From Flavobacteriaceae bacterium (GTDB lineage Bacteria; Bacteroidota; Bacteroidia; Flavobacteriales; Flavobacteriaceae): a DNA stretch of 64,000 bases. Within the stretch, counting starts at the first letter, position 1, and every line of letters starts with the position of its first letter. Under the pieces are notes generated by a model that searched no databases, had not been told where the DNA came from, and saw only the letters and a program-made list of their open reading frames with translations. This document shows, in pieces, positions 33,047-42,180 of this stretch. The stretch lies in the NCBI GenBank assembly GCA_028284005.1, contig JANQSO010000008.1, positions 124,001 to 188,000 on the forward strand. Direction: 5' to 3'. The position numbers were made by a program, and so were the translations under genes.

Positions 33047-35509
33047 TTATTGCTTAACTATCTGCAATACTGAATAATTGTTTTCTACATTAATACGCAC
33101 AAAATAAGTTCCAGCACTTAAACCGGACATATCTATTTGTGTAGCAGTAGATGCTGCAGTTTCAGAAAGCATAACCTGCCCTAAAACATTCATTACTTCA
33201 ATTGAAGAAATTTCAGAAGCAGCTTTAACATTCAAAATATCTGTAGTAGGGTTAGGATATACCTCTAATCCTTCAATGGTTTGTTCATTTACACCAAGGA
33301 CACCTGCAACAGTGAAGCTGTATACTTCAGAGAAAGTTCCATCGGCACAGATAGTATTTGGCTTAACTCTCCAAAAATATTCAGCACCCTCAGTTACACC
33401 AAGAATTAACACATTTGGGGTTACTACATTCTCTGAGAACTCAATATTTGTAAAACCTGCATCGCGGGCTAATTCAAAATCGTAATTATCAATAGTCTCA
33501 TCCCCTAACTCCCAGGAGAAGTCTATCACAACAGGAAGATCTATTGCCTCATCCTCAGGATATATTAGTCCTATGGTTGGTACATTAGTGCTTAAAATTC
33601 GTAAAACAACATAAACATTAACTGTTTCGGAAGTTCCGGCAGCAGTTACTTTAATTTGGTAATCACCCGGAGTCAAACTTCCAATACCGTTTACAGTAAG
33701 CTCTACCATACCTTCCGCACTCAATGAAGTAGGAGATATGCTTCCTGTAGTTCCTGCAGGCAGGTCTGAAACTGTGAAGTTAACCGTATCGGAAAAACCA
33801 TCACTAAACCCAAGGTCAATATCAAAAGTAGCACTTCCGTCTGCTACACATGCTTCTTTAATTCCTTCACGGCTTGACACTGTAAACTCTTCCTTATCTA
33901 TCCCGCTAACGATCAATGAAAAGACCTGACTGTCATTCGTTATCGCATTGGTTTTATGAGAAACCCGAATGATGTACTCTCCGGATGCTCCTGTAATTTC
34001 GATCTTTTCTATATTATCAACGATATTGTCTCCGTTGGTAGCAGCAGCAGAAAAGTTTGAAGGGTCCAGTTTCCAGGGAAGGAAAGTAGCACCACCGTCT
34101 TCAGATACTCTCAGGTCCAGGTCATTGACCAACATCGGTGTAGCATCATCATTTATACCACTGGGTAATACGGTTCCGGAAGGATCTGTCCAGGTAAGGG
34201 AAACTACCAGGTCGTTCACTCCGTCAGATTGGACTGAAAATGTATATACATCTCCGGGAAATAGTTCTTCTTCTACCATAACAGAAGCGGTTCCATTATC
34301 AGAAATAAGCTCTGCAGCTCTTTCGGTGTTCATTAATCCCCATCCAAATCTGTAGTCCGGTCCGGGTGCTGTTCCTGCTTCATCGGCGGTGTGAAGTACT
34401 AATCCCCTAAGGGTAGAGTTCAACATGTATTCACCGTTTATATCATTATAATGTTGTTGTAACAAGATCAAACTTCCGGATGTGTTTGGTGCAGACATGG
34501 AAGTACCGTTATAGTTAGCGTATGAAGCTGCCCCTACCGAAGAAAACATAGCAACTCCTTTTGCAGCAATGTCTGGTTTAATTCGACCGTCATCAGCAGG
34601 CCCCCAACAACTAAAAGAAGACATATTTACGCTATTGGGCCCTGTATAATTTAAGACTTCAAATGTTGCTGCACTAACCAGGTTATTTTTAGCAACACCT
34701 CTACCCGTTAAGTAATCATATCCTCCGTCTCCCGGATTCACACCGGACTGGCGGTCATTTCCTGCAGAAAAAACAGGTAAATAGTAAGGGGTATTGTATG
34801 TTATATTATCGACACTTTTCGAGTTAGAATCGTAGTATCCTAACTGCCATAGGTCTACATTATTTATATTGTATCCATACGAGTGGTTTGACACCAACAT
34901 TCCGCCGGCAGCAGCAGCAACCATTTCCGAATTATCATTATTGAAATCGTAAGCATCCAATTCAGCAAGGGGCGCCATACCTTTAGCTGCTCCACCCTGT
35001 ACGGTTCCGGTTCCGATCATAGTTCCGGAAACATGTGTAGAATGATCACTAAAAGAACCCGGATTATCTATTTGTGTAACTCTGTTCTGCAATAATGGAT
35101 GTGTATTACGTACACGGCCTCCATCCCATACACCCATGGTCATATTCTCACCATTTAGGTCTAATCCGGCACCTCCGCCGGTATGAACAAGGTTAGTACG
35201 TGTTGTAATGGCACCTTCTCTATTATGCGTCATATAATATTTAGGTTTTCCATTTTCAAAAACACCAACTAACACGGCTATACCACCATTAGGGAGTTCT
35301 ATGGTTTCTTCCCATCCGTTAATTGCAGCCAATTCCAGTGCCTTTTGTTTTTCGCGTGCAAATTCGGAAGCATAATACGCTTCCATTTCTGCTAATTTTT
35401 CTAAATCATAACCACTTATAATTTGTTGTCTTTCGGCTAAAGTTTGCGCTAGCATAACTGTAGTTGTACTAAACATGAGAAATAAGCAGAGTAATAGTCT
35501 TTTTTTCAT
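33047..35509 (-). CDS. Secreted subtilisin-like serine protease with T9SS sorting domain
   Basis: An 820-residue S8 peptidase. Signal peptide (about 1-22), then a subtilase domain with catalytic Asp129 (GVWDGG), His156 (DHSTHVSG) and Ser339 (GTSMSAPNTSG), all intact. Downstream are beta-sandwich domains (about 430-740) and a C-terminal type IX secretion sorting domain of the A-type (VYPNPTTDILNVKA ... GLSAGTYFVRINVEN). The enzyme should be exported by the Sec and then the type IX system, and anchored or released at the cell surface for protein degradation. Its own terminator lies just downstream. Confidence 0.95.
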   Translation of the reverse strand: MKKRLLLCLFLMFSTTTVMLAQTLAERQQIISGYDLEKLAEMEAYYASEFAREKQKALELAAINGWEETIELPNGGIAVLVGVFENGKPKYYMTHNREGAITTRTNLVHTGGGAGLDLNGENMTMGVWDGGRVRNTHPLLQNRVTQIDNPGSFSDHSTHVSGTMIGTGTVQGGAAKGMAPLAELDAYDFNNDNSEMVAAAAGGMLVSNHSYGYNINNVDLWQLGYYDSNSKSVDNITYNTPYYLPVFSAGNDRQSGVNPGDGGYDYLTGRGVAKNNLVSAATFEVLNYTGPNSVNMSSFSCWGPADDGRIKPDIAAKGVAMFSSVGAASYANYNGTSMSAPNTSGSLILLQQHYNDINGEYMLNSTLRGLVLHTADEAGTAPGPDYRFGWGLMNTERAAELISDNGTASVMVEEELFPGDVYTFSVQSDGVNDLVVSLTWTDPSGTVLPSGINDDATPMLVNDLDLRVSEDGGATFLPWKLDPSNFSAAATNGDNIVDNIEKIEITGASGEYIIRVSHKTNAITNDSQVFSLIVSGIDKEEFTVSSREGIKEACVADGSATFDIDLGFSDGFSDTVNFTVSDLPAGTTGSISPTSLSAEGMVELTVNGIGSLTPGDYQIKVTAAGTSETVNVYVVLRILSTNVPTIGLIYPEDEAIDLPVVIDFSWELGDETIDNYDFELARDAGFTNIEFSENVVTPNVLILGVTEGAEYFWRVKPNTICADGTFSEVYSFTVAGVLGVNEQTIEGLEVYPNPTTDILNVKAASEISSIEVMNVLGQVMLSETAASTATQIDMSGLSAGTYFVRINVENNYSVLQIVKQ

Positions 35510-35654
35510 AGTTAAGTTTTGATTAATTGATTTCGTCTTTAACGTCCGAAAATATCAAAAAAAAGTGAGGTTTAAAATATTTAATTACTTAATAAGAAAA
35601 TTTATTTTCTTCGTACTAAATCAATTAAGTATTTTGCAGATGAATTTTCTCAGT

Positions 35655-37172
35655 TTATTGAGCCTTTTTTTTTCGTATTGAATCTAGTGTTTTCTTTGTT
35701 AGTTTTTTGCCTAGTTCAACACCCCATTGGTCATAGCTGAAAATATTCCAGACAATTCCCTGAACAAATACTTTGTGTTCGTAGATTGCTATAAGGCTTC
35801 CCAAAGCTCCGGGAGTTAATTTCTTGACGAGAATCGTATTTGTAGGTTTATTTCCCGAAAATGACCTGAAAGGGTTCTCAGTTTCATTTTTATAGGTTCC
35901 CTGTAACAATGCTTCTGTTTGAGCCAAACAATTTGCCAGTAGCATATCTTGATGTTTTGTTTTTCCGTGGAGGGATTCTGTAAAGACGACAAAATCGGCA
36001 GGAATCAATTTTGTCCCCTGGTGGATCAATTGAAAAAAAGCATGTTGCGCGTTTGTTCCGGTACCTCCCCAGACAATGGTTCCGGTTTGGTATTTTATAG
36101 TATCTCCATTTCTATCCACATTTTTACCATTACTTTCCATAACAGTTTGTTGCAAATAAGGTACAAACTTCGTTAAGTATTGTGAATAGCCAATGAAGGC
36201 TTCGGTTTCGGCTTCAAAAAAATTATTGTACCATACAGAAAGTAATGCCAAGATCACAGGGATATTTTCTGAAAAATCTTTTCGCCTGAAATGATCATCC
36301 ATTTCTTGAGCTCCTTTTAACAATGCCTCAAAATTGGCATATCCTATGGCACAACATACAGATAACCCTACAGCGCTCCACAAAGAAAACCTGCCTCCTA
36401 CCCAGTTCCAGACAGGAAATATATTTTCCGGGCTAATTCCAAATTTCCTTACTGCCTCCGTATTAGCAGAAATTGCCACAAAATGTTTATGGATTTCTGT
36501 TTCCGGAGCTTCTTCCAAAAACCACCTACGAACCGTATTTGAATTTGTTAAGGTTTCTTGAGTTGTAAAGGTTTTTGATACAAGAATGAAAAGAGTGGTC
36601 TCTCTATCTAACTCTTTTAGTGTTTCCACTATATGGTCCCCGTCTACATTTGATATGTAATGAATGTTTATATGGTTTTTGTAATACTTAAGTGCTTCTG
36701 TCACCATATCCGGCCCTAAAGAACTTCCTCCAATTCCAATGCTTACTACATCTGTAATGGGTTTCCTGGTATAGCCTTTCCAGTTTCCGCTAATAATTGC
36801 TTCGGAAAACCGCTTCATTTGCTGAAGTGTCTCTGCAATTTCGGGTTTCATATCCTCAAAATCCCTAAGTGCTGTATGCAGTACTTCCCTTTCTTCTGTC
36901 TCATTGATCTTTACCCCATTGAATTGTGCTTCGGTCGCTTCTTTTAAACCTACTTCCTCAGCTAGCTCAAGCAACAATGAAAGTGTTTTATCTGTAACCC
37001 TGTTCTTAGAAAAGTCAACATAAAAGTCCTGCCATTCAATAGCCATTCGTTTTGCACGTGAAGGGTCCTCCTCGAACATTTCTTGCATCTTTGCATCCCT
37101 TATTTCGGTAAAATGCTGCGCCAGTTTCTTCCAGGCTTTTGTAGTAGTAGGATTTACTGCAGGTAAACTCAT
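35655..37172 (-). CDS. pgi: Glucose-6-phosphate isomerase
   Basis: A 505-residue glucose-6-phosphate isomerase, interconverting glucose-6-phosphate and fructose-6-phosphate in glycolysis. Signatures are VSIGIGGSSLGPDMV, LFILVSKTFTTQET, GGRFSLWSAVGL and, near the end, DQWGVELGKKL. Length is at the short end of the PGI family's normal range. It is the last gene of the pfkA-gapA-sugar kinase-pgi group. The gap to the kinase gene upstream is 3 bp. Confidence 0.95.
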   Translation of the reverse strand: MSLPAVNPTTTKAWKKLAQHFTEIRDAKMQEMFEEDPSRAKRMAIEWQDFYVDFSKNRVTDKTLSLLLELAEEVGLKEATEAQFNGVKINETEEREVLHTALRDFEDMKPEIAETLQQMKRFSEAIISGNWKGYTRKPITDVVSIGIGGSSLGPDMVTEALKYYKNHINIHYISNVDGDHIVETLKELDRETTLFILVSKTFTTQETLTNSNTVRRWFLEEAPETEIHKHFVAISANTEAVRKFGISPENIFPVWNWVGGRFSLWSAVGLSVCCAIGYANFEALLKGAQEMDDHFRRKDFSENIPVILALLSVWYNNFFEAETEAFIGYSQYLTKFVPYLQQTVMESNGKNVDRNGDTIKYQTGTIVWGGTGTNAQHAFFQLIHQGTKLIPADFVVFTESLHGKTKHQDMLLANCLAQTEALLQGTYKNETENPFRSFSGNKPTNTILVKKLTPGALGSLIAIYEHKVFVQGIVWNIFSYDQWGVELGKKLTKKTLDSIRKKKAQ

Positions 37173-37175
37173 TTA

Positions 37176-38030
37176 TTATTTCAATTTGTGTTCTTTATAA
37201 TACTCGATCAATCCGTCTATGGGCCTTTGGATAATATTTCCCAATTCTAACCGGTATTGATCCATTCTTTCACGGATGACATTTTTAGACAGATGTGCAA
37301 TAGATCCTATAAAATGTATGGGGACCTCCTGAGCCTCTTTAAAACTAAGTACATGATTCTCAATAAATTTAGTAATTCCTTCGGTGATCAGTCTATGAAA
37401 ATAACCGTTAACCTCTTCCGTATTAAAAATAAATTCGGCAAAGGATGCCAGATATGTATTGGGATTGGGCCTTTTATATAAATTGAGTTTGATCTCATCC
37501 ACATCCAGATCAAAATGTTTTTCAAATTTTGAAGCCAGTTCCATAGGCATTTTTTTATAGAAATAATCTCTTATTAACTGCTTCCCAAAATAGCTTCCAC
37601 TGGCCTCATCCATTAATGTGTAACCCAAGGAAGGTAAACTTGTATGAATTTCTTCTCCATCGTAATAACAACTATTGGAACCTGTTCCTAAGATACAAAC
37701 AATTCCAGGTTCTGTAGTGGCTGCATACACGGCGGCTGTCAGATCTTCATTGATAGAAATGACCGCATCGGGAAAAATTGTTTTCAACACTTCACTAAGG
37801 ATTCGCACCGGAGCCTCGGTTCCACATCCTGCTCCATAGAAATCAACTGAGCTTACTTTTTCAAAATGAGGTTGAAGTTCTTTATTGGACTGTATACGAG
37901 CATACAATTGCTGTTGAGGGACCACAGCCGGGTTTAAACCTTTAGAACGGGTTTTAAGCAACACTTTCCCATTGCCATCTAACAGAATCCAGTCACACTT
38001 AGTAGAACCTCCGTCGGTTATTAAAATCAT
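37176..38030 (-). CDS. BadF/BadG-family ATPase, N-acetylglucosamine kinase-like
   Basis: A 284-residue ASKHA-fold kinase. PHOSPHATE-1 loop ITDGGSTKCDWILL, second loop CILGTGSNSCYY and the GYTLMDEASGSYFGKQL block match the BadF/BadG/BcrA/BcrD family, which includes N-acetylglucosamine kinases. It sits between gapA (3-bp gap) and pgi (4-bp gap), strongly suggesting phosphorylation of a hexose or amino sugar feeding upper glycolysis. The exact sugar is not decided by the sequence. Confidence 0.85.
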   Translation of the reverse strand: MILITDGGSTKCDWILLDGNGKVLLKTRSKGLNPAVVPQQQLYARIQSNKELQPHFEKVSSVDFYGAGCGTEAPVRILSEVLKTIFPDAVISINEDLTAAVYAATTEPGIVCILGTGSNSCYYDGEEIHTSLPSLGYTLMDEASGSYFGKQLIRDYFYKKMPMELASKFEKHFDLDVDEIKLNLYKRPNPNTYLASFAEFIFNTEEVNGYFHRLITEGITKFIENHVLSFKEAQEVPIHFIGSIAHLSKNVIRERMDQYRLELGNIIQRPIDGLIEYYKEHKLK

Positions 38031-38032
38031 AG

Positions 38033-39031
38033 TTACACTGTTGCCACGTGAGCTGCCAAATCTATTAGCTTTGCAGAATAAGCATACTCATTATCATACC
38101 ATGCCACTAACTTAAAGAAATTATCGTTAAGGGCAATGCTTGCTTCAGAATCAAAATTGCATATGTTTGGGTCACTCACAAAATCCTGTGACACCACTTC
38201 TTCATCTACATAATCCAGAATTCCTTTGTATTTTCCATTGGCAGCTTCTTTGAAAATTGTTTTTACCTCTTCGTATGTTGCAGCTTTTTCAGTACGCACT
38301 GTTAAATCTACTACAGATACGTTGGCTGTTGGAACTCTAAATGCCATTCCGGTTAATTTTCCCTTTAACTCCGGAATCACTTTGGAGACAGCCTTGGCAG
38401 CTCCTGTTGTGGTAGGAATAATATTACTCAATGCTGTACGCCCCAAACGATAATTCTTTCGGGATGGACTGTCAACAGTATACTGTGATGATGTGGTAGC
38501 ATGAATGGTAGTCATTAAACCTTCTACAATTCCCAAATGATCGTGAATTATTTTTGCCATTGGAGCCAGGCAATTAGTTGTGCATGAAGCGTTGGAAACA
38601 ATAGTATCTTCGGGCTTTACGTCCTCATGGTTTACACCCATGACAAACATTGGGGCTGTTTTGGAAGGTGCAGATATCACTACTTTTTTTGCCCCGGCTC
38701 TTAAATGAGCCGAAGCATTGTCAATTTCCTTGAATACACCTGTACAGTCAATGATCATTTCGGCTGAAACTTCGTCCCATTTCAAATTTTCCGGATCTCT
38801 TTCTGCAGTAACACGAATCACTTTACCATCCACGATCAAATTGCCATTTTTTACTTCAACCGTTCCGGGATATTTTCCATGTACCGAATCATATTTCAGC
38901 AAATAGGCCAGATGGTCGATATCTAAAAGATCATTTATGGCAACCACCTCTACATTCTCCTGTTGTGCTGCAATTCGAAAAGTAATTCTTCCTACACGGC
39001 CAAAACCATTAATTCCAATTTTTAAACTCAT
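38033..39031 (-). CDS. gapA: Glyceraldehyde-3-phosphate dehydrogenase
   Basis: A 332-residue GAPDH that oxidises glyceraldehyde-3-phosphate to 1,3-bisphosphoglycerate. The NAD-binding start [11 protein letters not shown], the active-site [12 protein letters not shown] (nucleophilic Cys) and the C-terminal [10 protein letters not shown] are intact. The S-loop region is somewhat unusual: [22 protein letters not shown] instead of the common PSHKDWRGGR... pattern, which suggests this is one of several GAPDH paralogues. It follows pfkA and precedes the sugar kinase. Confidence 0.95.
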   Translation of the reverse strand: MSLKIGINGFGRVGRITFRIAAQQENVEVVAINDLLDIDHLAYLLKYDSVHGKYPGTVEVKNGNLIVDGKVIRVTAERDPENLKWDEVSAEMIIDCTGVFKEIDNASAHLRAGAKKVVISAPSKTAPMFVMGVNHEDVKPEDTIVSNASCTTNCLAPMAKIIHDHLGIVEGLMTTIHATTSSQYTVDSPSRKNYRLGRTALSNIIPTTTGAAKAVSKVIPELKGKLTGMAFRVPTANVSVVDLTVRTEKAATYEEVKTIFKEAANGKYKGILDYVDEEVVSQDFVSDPNICNFDSEASIALNDNFFKLVAWYDNEYAYSAKLIDLAAHVATV

Positions 39032-39047
39032 ATATTTTTTCTGAAAA

Positions 39048-40034
39048 TTAAACAGATGTGATATCTGCTACTCGTATTAATTCTAAATCCAATTCATTTT
39101 TTCCTTTTATGGTATCTGAAAACGGTACGGAGGTCACTTTTTTGTGTACAATACCTATCATGACATTTTGTTCTCCCCGAAGTAATGCATCTACGGCTCC
39201 TACTCCCAGTCTACTTGCCAGAACACGGTCATAACAACTGGGCGCACCTCCACGCTGTATGTGGCCCAGAACCGTAACGCGAACTTCATATCCCTTTAGA
39301 TTTTCTTCAATATATTTTGCAAGGCTTAAAATGTTCTTTCCAATTTGATCTCCCTCAGCAACTACAATAATGCTTGAGGTCTTTCCGGACTTTTTGCTTC
39401 GTTGAAGTGACTCGATCAAGCGTTCCTTTCCCATATCCTGTTCCGGGATCAAGATCTCTTCGGCTCCTGCCCCAATACCGGCATTCAGTGCAATATCTCC
39501 GGCATCCCTCCCCATTACTTCAACTAAAAAGAGCCTGTTATGCGAGTTTGCCGTATCCCTTATCTTATCTATGGCCTCAACTACTGTGTTTAGGGCCGTA
39601 TCATATCCTATTGAATAATCCGTACCATTAATATCATTATCTATAGTACCCGGTAGTCCCACAATGGGAAACTTAAATTCTTCCATAAATACCGAAGCAC
39701 CTGCAAAGGTCCCACCTCCTCCTATTACTACCAATGCATCTATATTGGCATTCTTTAAATTTTCAAAAGCTTTCTGTCTGCCTTCTTTTGTAAAAAACTC
39801 TTTAGAGCGTGCAGATTTTAAAAATGTCCCGCCTCTATTAATAATATTTTTAACGGAGCGTGCATTCAGCTCTTTGAAATCTCCTTCAATTAACCCTTCA
39901 TATCCTCTAAAAACACCCACACACTCTAACCCTTTATATGAGCAGGACCGCACTACAGCGCGAATTGCGGCATTCATTCCCGGAGAATCTCCTCCACTGG
40001 TCAATACAGCTATTTTTTTTATTTTTTCACTCAT
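39048..40034 (-). CDS. pfkA: 6-phosphofructokinase with a substituted Mg-binding position
   Basis: A 328-residue bacterial-type phosphofructokinase (fructose-6-phosphate to fructose-1,6-bisphosphate). Landmarks are [14 protein letters not shown], the catalytic [25 protein letters not shown] and VLGHIQRGG. However, where E. coli PfkA has IGGDGS, with Asp103 binding the Mg of ATP, this protein reads IGGGGT: Asp is Gly107 (codon GGT, one base from GAT). The catalytic Asp of TIDND is retained. The change could reduce activity or alter cofactor use, or mark a regulatory paralogue. It is first gene of the glycolytic group, 16 bp before gapA. Confidence 0.9.
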   Translation of the reverse strand: MSEKIKKIAVLTSGGDSPGMNAAIRAVVRSCSYKGLECVGVFRGYEGLIEGDFKELNARSVKNIINRGGTFLKSARSKEFFTKEGRQKAFENLKNANIDALVVIGGGGTFAGASVFMEEFKFPIVGLPGTIDNDINGTDYSIGYDTALNTVVEAIDKIRDTANSHNRLFLVEVMGRDAGDIALNAGIGAGAEEILIPEQDMGKERLIESLQRSKKSGKTSSIIVVAEGDQIGKNILSLAKYIEENLKGYEVRVTVLGHIQRGGAPSCYDRVLASRLGVGAVDALLRGEQNVMIGIVHKKVTSVPFSDTIKGKNELDLELIRVADITSV

Positions 40035-40169
40035 TTGTGTAAAACTATATCATAATAATGTATTGCGCAATTTCTTTTCATTTCTATAACGTTTTTGTCC
40101 GTAAATTTTAAAAAAAATACGTGTTAGTACGTATGGACTTATGTGCAATTGAAAATTATCTTTGAAGAT

Positions 40170-40313
40170 AAATTAGTGAATAGGTATCAGAATATTTTTT
40201 GTGGGGATAGAAAATCTTTTTGATACGACTTTTAAGAATTGCTTACACAATTTTTAAAATTTACTAAGTTAGGTTTGTTATAGCGTTCAGGCATTTGCAG
40301 GGACGCTTTTTTT
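40170..40313 (+). ncRNA. Candidate small RNA between pfkA and the CocE gene
   Basis: The 298-bp space between pfkA and the convergent-side hydrolase end has no gene. On the plus strand a TAnnTTTG-type -7 element (TATCTTTG, 40157-40164) is followed about 120 bp later by an intrinsic-terminator-like hairpin: AGCGTTC paired with GGACGCT (40282-40308, one G-U), then seven T (40307-40313). No plus-strand ORF ends before this hairpin, so it would terminate an untranslated RNA of about 140 nt. The -33 element is weak. The prediction is tentative. Confidence 0.35.
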
Positions 40314-40332
40314 ATATAAGTATTTTGAAATA

Positions 40333-42174
40333 TTACTTAATAATGGTAAACTCTATAGAAGAATCATTGAATACTTTGTGCGTCTGTTTTGTGAAGTCTG
40401 AGGCTTTTGCTTCAAAAATATTTGGCACAAATGTCTGTGGGTTGAGATCGATCAGCGGAAACCAGGTGCTTTGTATTTGCACCTGAATCTTATGACCTTT
40501 TTTAAATGTATGATGTACGTCCTGAAGTTTAATGTTCACAGCTGTTTTCTTATTAGGCTCAAAGGGTTCGGGTTTACTGAAATCATTTCTAAAGCGTCCC
40601 CTCATAACTTCACTTCGTACCATTAGATGATAGTTACTCATTTTCAGGTAATCCTGGGTTTCTTCATAATCTTCGGCATCCGGAGGATACACATCGATTA
40701 CTTTCACGACCCAATCTGCATCTGTACCGGTAGTAGTAACATTTAATTTTGCAAGAATATCCCCGGCCATAGTAATATCTTCGGTAAGCACCGGAGTTTC
40801 AAAGACCAATACATCCGGCCTGCGTGCGGCAAAACGTTGATCGTCCGTCATATACTTTCTTGGTGTAAAGACTACTTTAATGTCTTCTGTATAGGGTACG
40901 GGTTTTTTAGGGTCGCTTATAAATTCTTCGAAAGTGTAACTTTTTTCGGCAACCTCATTAAGGCGTTCCCCGCTTTGCAGCCAATAGGTCCTTTTAACTG
41001 TTTCCTTTGGAGGCCATTCAGTATAACTTTTCCATTCACGGGTTCCAGTATCAAACATATAGGCTTCCGGCAATCCCGAGTTATGACCTCCCTCCCCTTT
41101 CAGGAAATGATTAAAGAACTTTGTTTCAATGTCCCTTTGAAAGTCACGTGACAAATTACTTCCAAAGTATACATTTCCAATTGCCTGACGCTCTTTAGTA
41201 CGCGCCCAATCTCCATGGCTCCATGGTCCAAAAACCATTGTATTATAATTGTTACTTCGGTTTTCGATTTTCTCATAGGTTTCAAAAGGCCCATAAAGAT
41301 CTTCCGCATCAAACAAGCCACCTACTACCATTACTGCTGGCTTGATATCCTTTAAATGCTGAATGATCCCTCTGGAACGCCAAAATTCGTCATAGTTAGG
41401 ATGCTCTTTTAACTGTTGCCAAAAAACATTGTCCTTACCGTAGTACCTATCTAAATTTGACAGCGGGCCAATATCAAGAAAGAATTGATATTGATCTTGA
41501 GTTCCCAAATCGGGAAATGAATACCAGGCTTCTTTTACAGGTTTTGTTTTTTCATAGCCAAATAAAGCAGTTACTCTCCAGTAACTTAAAAAGTATGCGC
41601 CATTGTGATAAAAATCATCAAAAAAGAAATCACCAATACATGCCTGAGGCGATGATGCCTTTAATGCCGGGTGCGCATCCAGTAAGGAATAGGTTGCGTA
41701 AAATCCGGGATATGATATTCCCCAGGTTCCAACTTTTCCGTTATTGTTAGGTACATTTTTCACCAACCAATCTATACTGTCATACGTATCACTTGCCTCA
41801 TCTACTTCTTTTCCTTTTTTATTCGGGATATAAGCCCGCATATTATCATATACCCCTTCACTGTTCCATCGTCCCCGCACATCCTGGTATACAATAATGT
41901 TCCCTTCTTTCATTAAAAATTCATTAGGACCTATCTTAGAACGAAATTGATCTTCTCCATAAGGGCGACAGCTATACGGTGTACGCTGAAACAAAATAGG
42001 GTATTGTTTCGAGGTATCTTTGGGTGAATAAATTGCGGTAAACAACTTTATGCCATCACGCATGGTGATGTAAGTCTCTGTTTTATTATAATTCTCTTTT
42101 ACATAGTTTTCGTCTTGTCCAAATACAATGGACACTACAAGTAATGCTACCAATAAAAAGAGATTTCGTTTCAT
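40333..42174 (-). CDS. CocE/NonD-family hydrolase (X-Pro dipeptidyl-peptidase-like)
   Basis: A 613-residue exported alpha/beta hydrolase. Signal peptide about 1-20 (ending VFGQ). The peptidase S15/CocE core has its nucleophile Ser in GTWGISYPGFYA (G-x-S-Y-x-G), with later acid and His regions (VGGLFDAEDLYG; FGPWSHGDW), and a C-terminal jelly-roll domain of the PepX_C type. Members hydrolyse acyl-proline, glutaryl-amide or ester bonds, and the substrate is not predictable. It is 6 bp downstream of the dsbD gene in the same operon as tilS. Confidence 0.9.
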   Translation of the reverse strand: MKRNLFLLVALLVVSIVFGQDENYVKENYNKTETYITMRDGIKLFTAIYSPKDTSKQYPILFQRTPYSCRPYGEDQFRSKIGPNEFLMKEGNIIVYQDVRGRWNSEGVYDNMRAYIPNKKGKEVDEASDTYDSIDWLVKNVPNNNGKVGTWGISYPGFYATYSLLDAHPALKASSPQACIGDFFFDDFYHNGAYFLSYWRVTALFGYEKTKPVKEAWYSFPDLGTQDQYQFFLDIGPLSNLDRYYGKDNVFWQQLKEHPNYDEFWRSRGIIQHLKDIKPAVMVVGGLFDAEDLYGPFETYEKIENRSNNYNTMVFGPWSHGDWARTKERQAIGNVYFGSNLSRDFQRDIETKFFNHFLKGEGGHNSGLPEAYMFDTGTREWKSYTEWPPKETVKRTYWLQSGERLNEVAEKSYTFEEFISDPKKPVPYTEDIKVVFTPRKYMTDDQRFAARRPDVLVFETPVLTEDITMAGDILAKLNVTTTGTDADWVVKVIDVYPPDAEDYEETQDYLKMSNYHLMVRSEVMRGRFRNDFSKPEPFEPNKKTAVNIKLQDVHHTFKKGHKIQVQIQSTWFPLIDLNPQTFVPNIFEAKASDFTKQTHKVFNDSSIEFTIIK

Positions 42175-42180
42175 GCTTTT

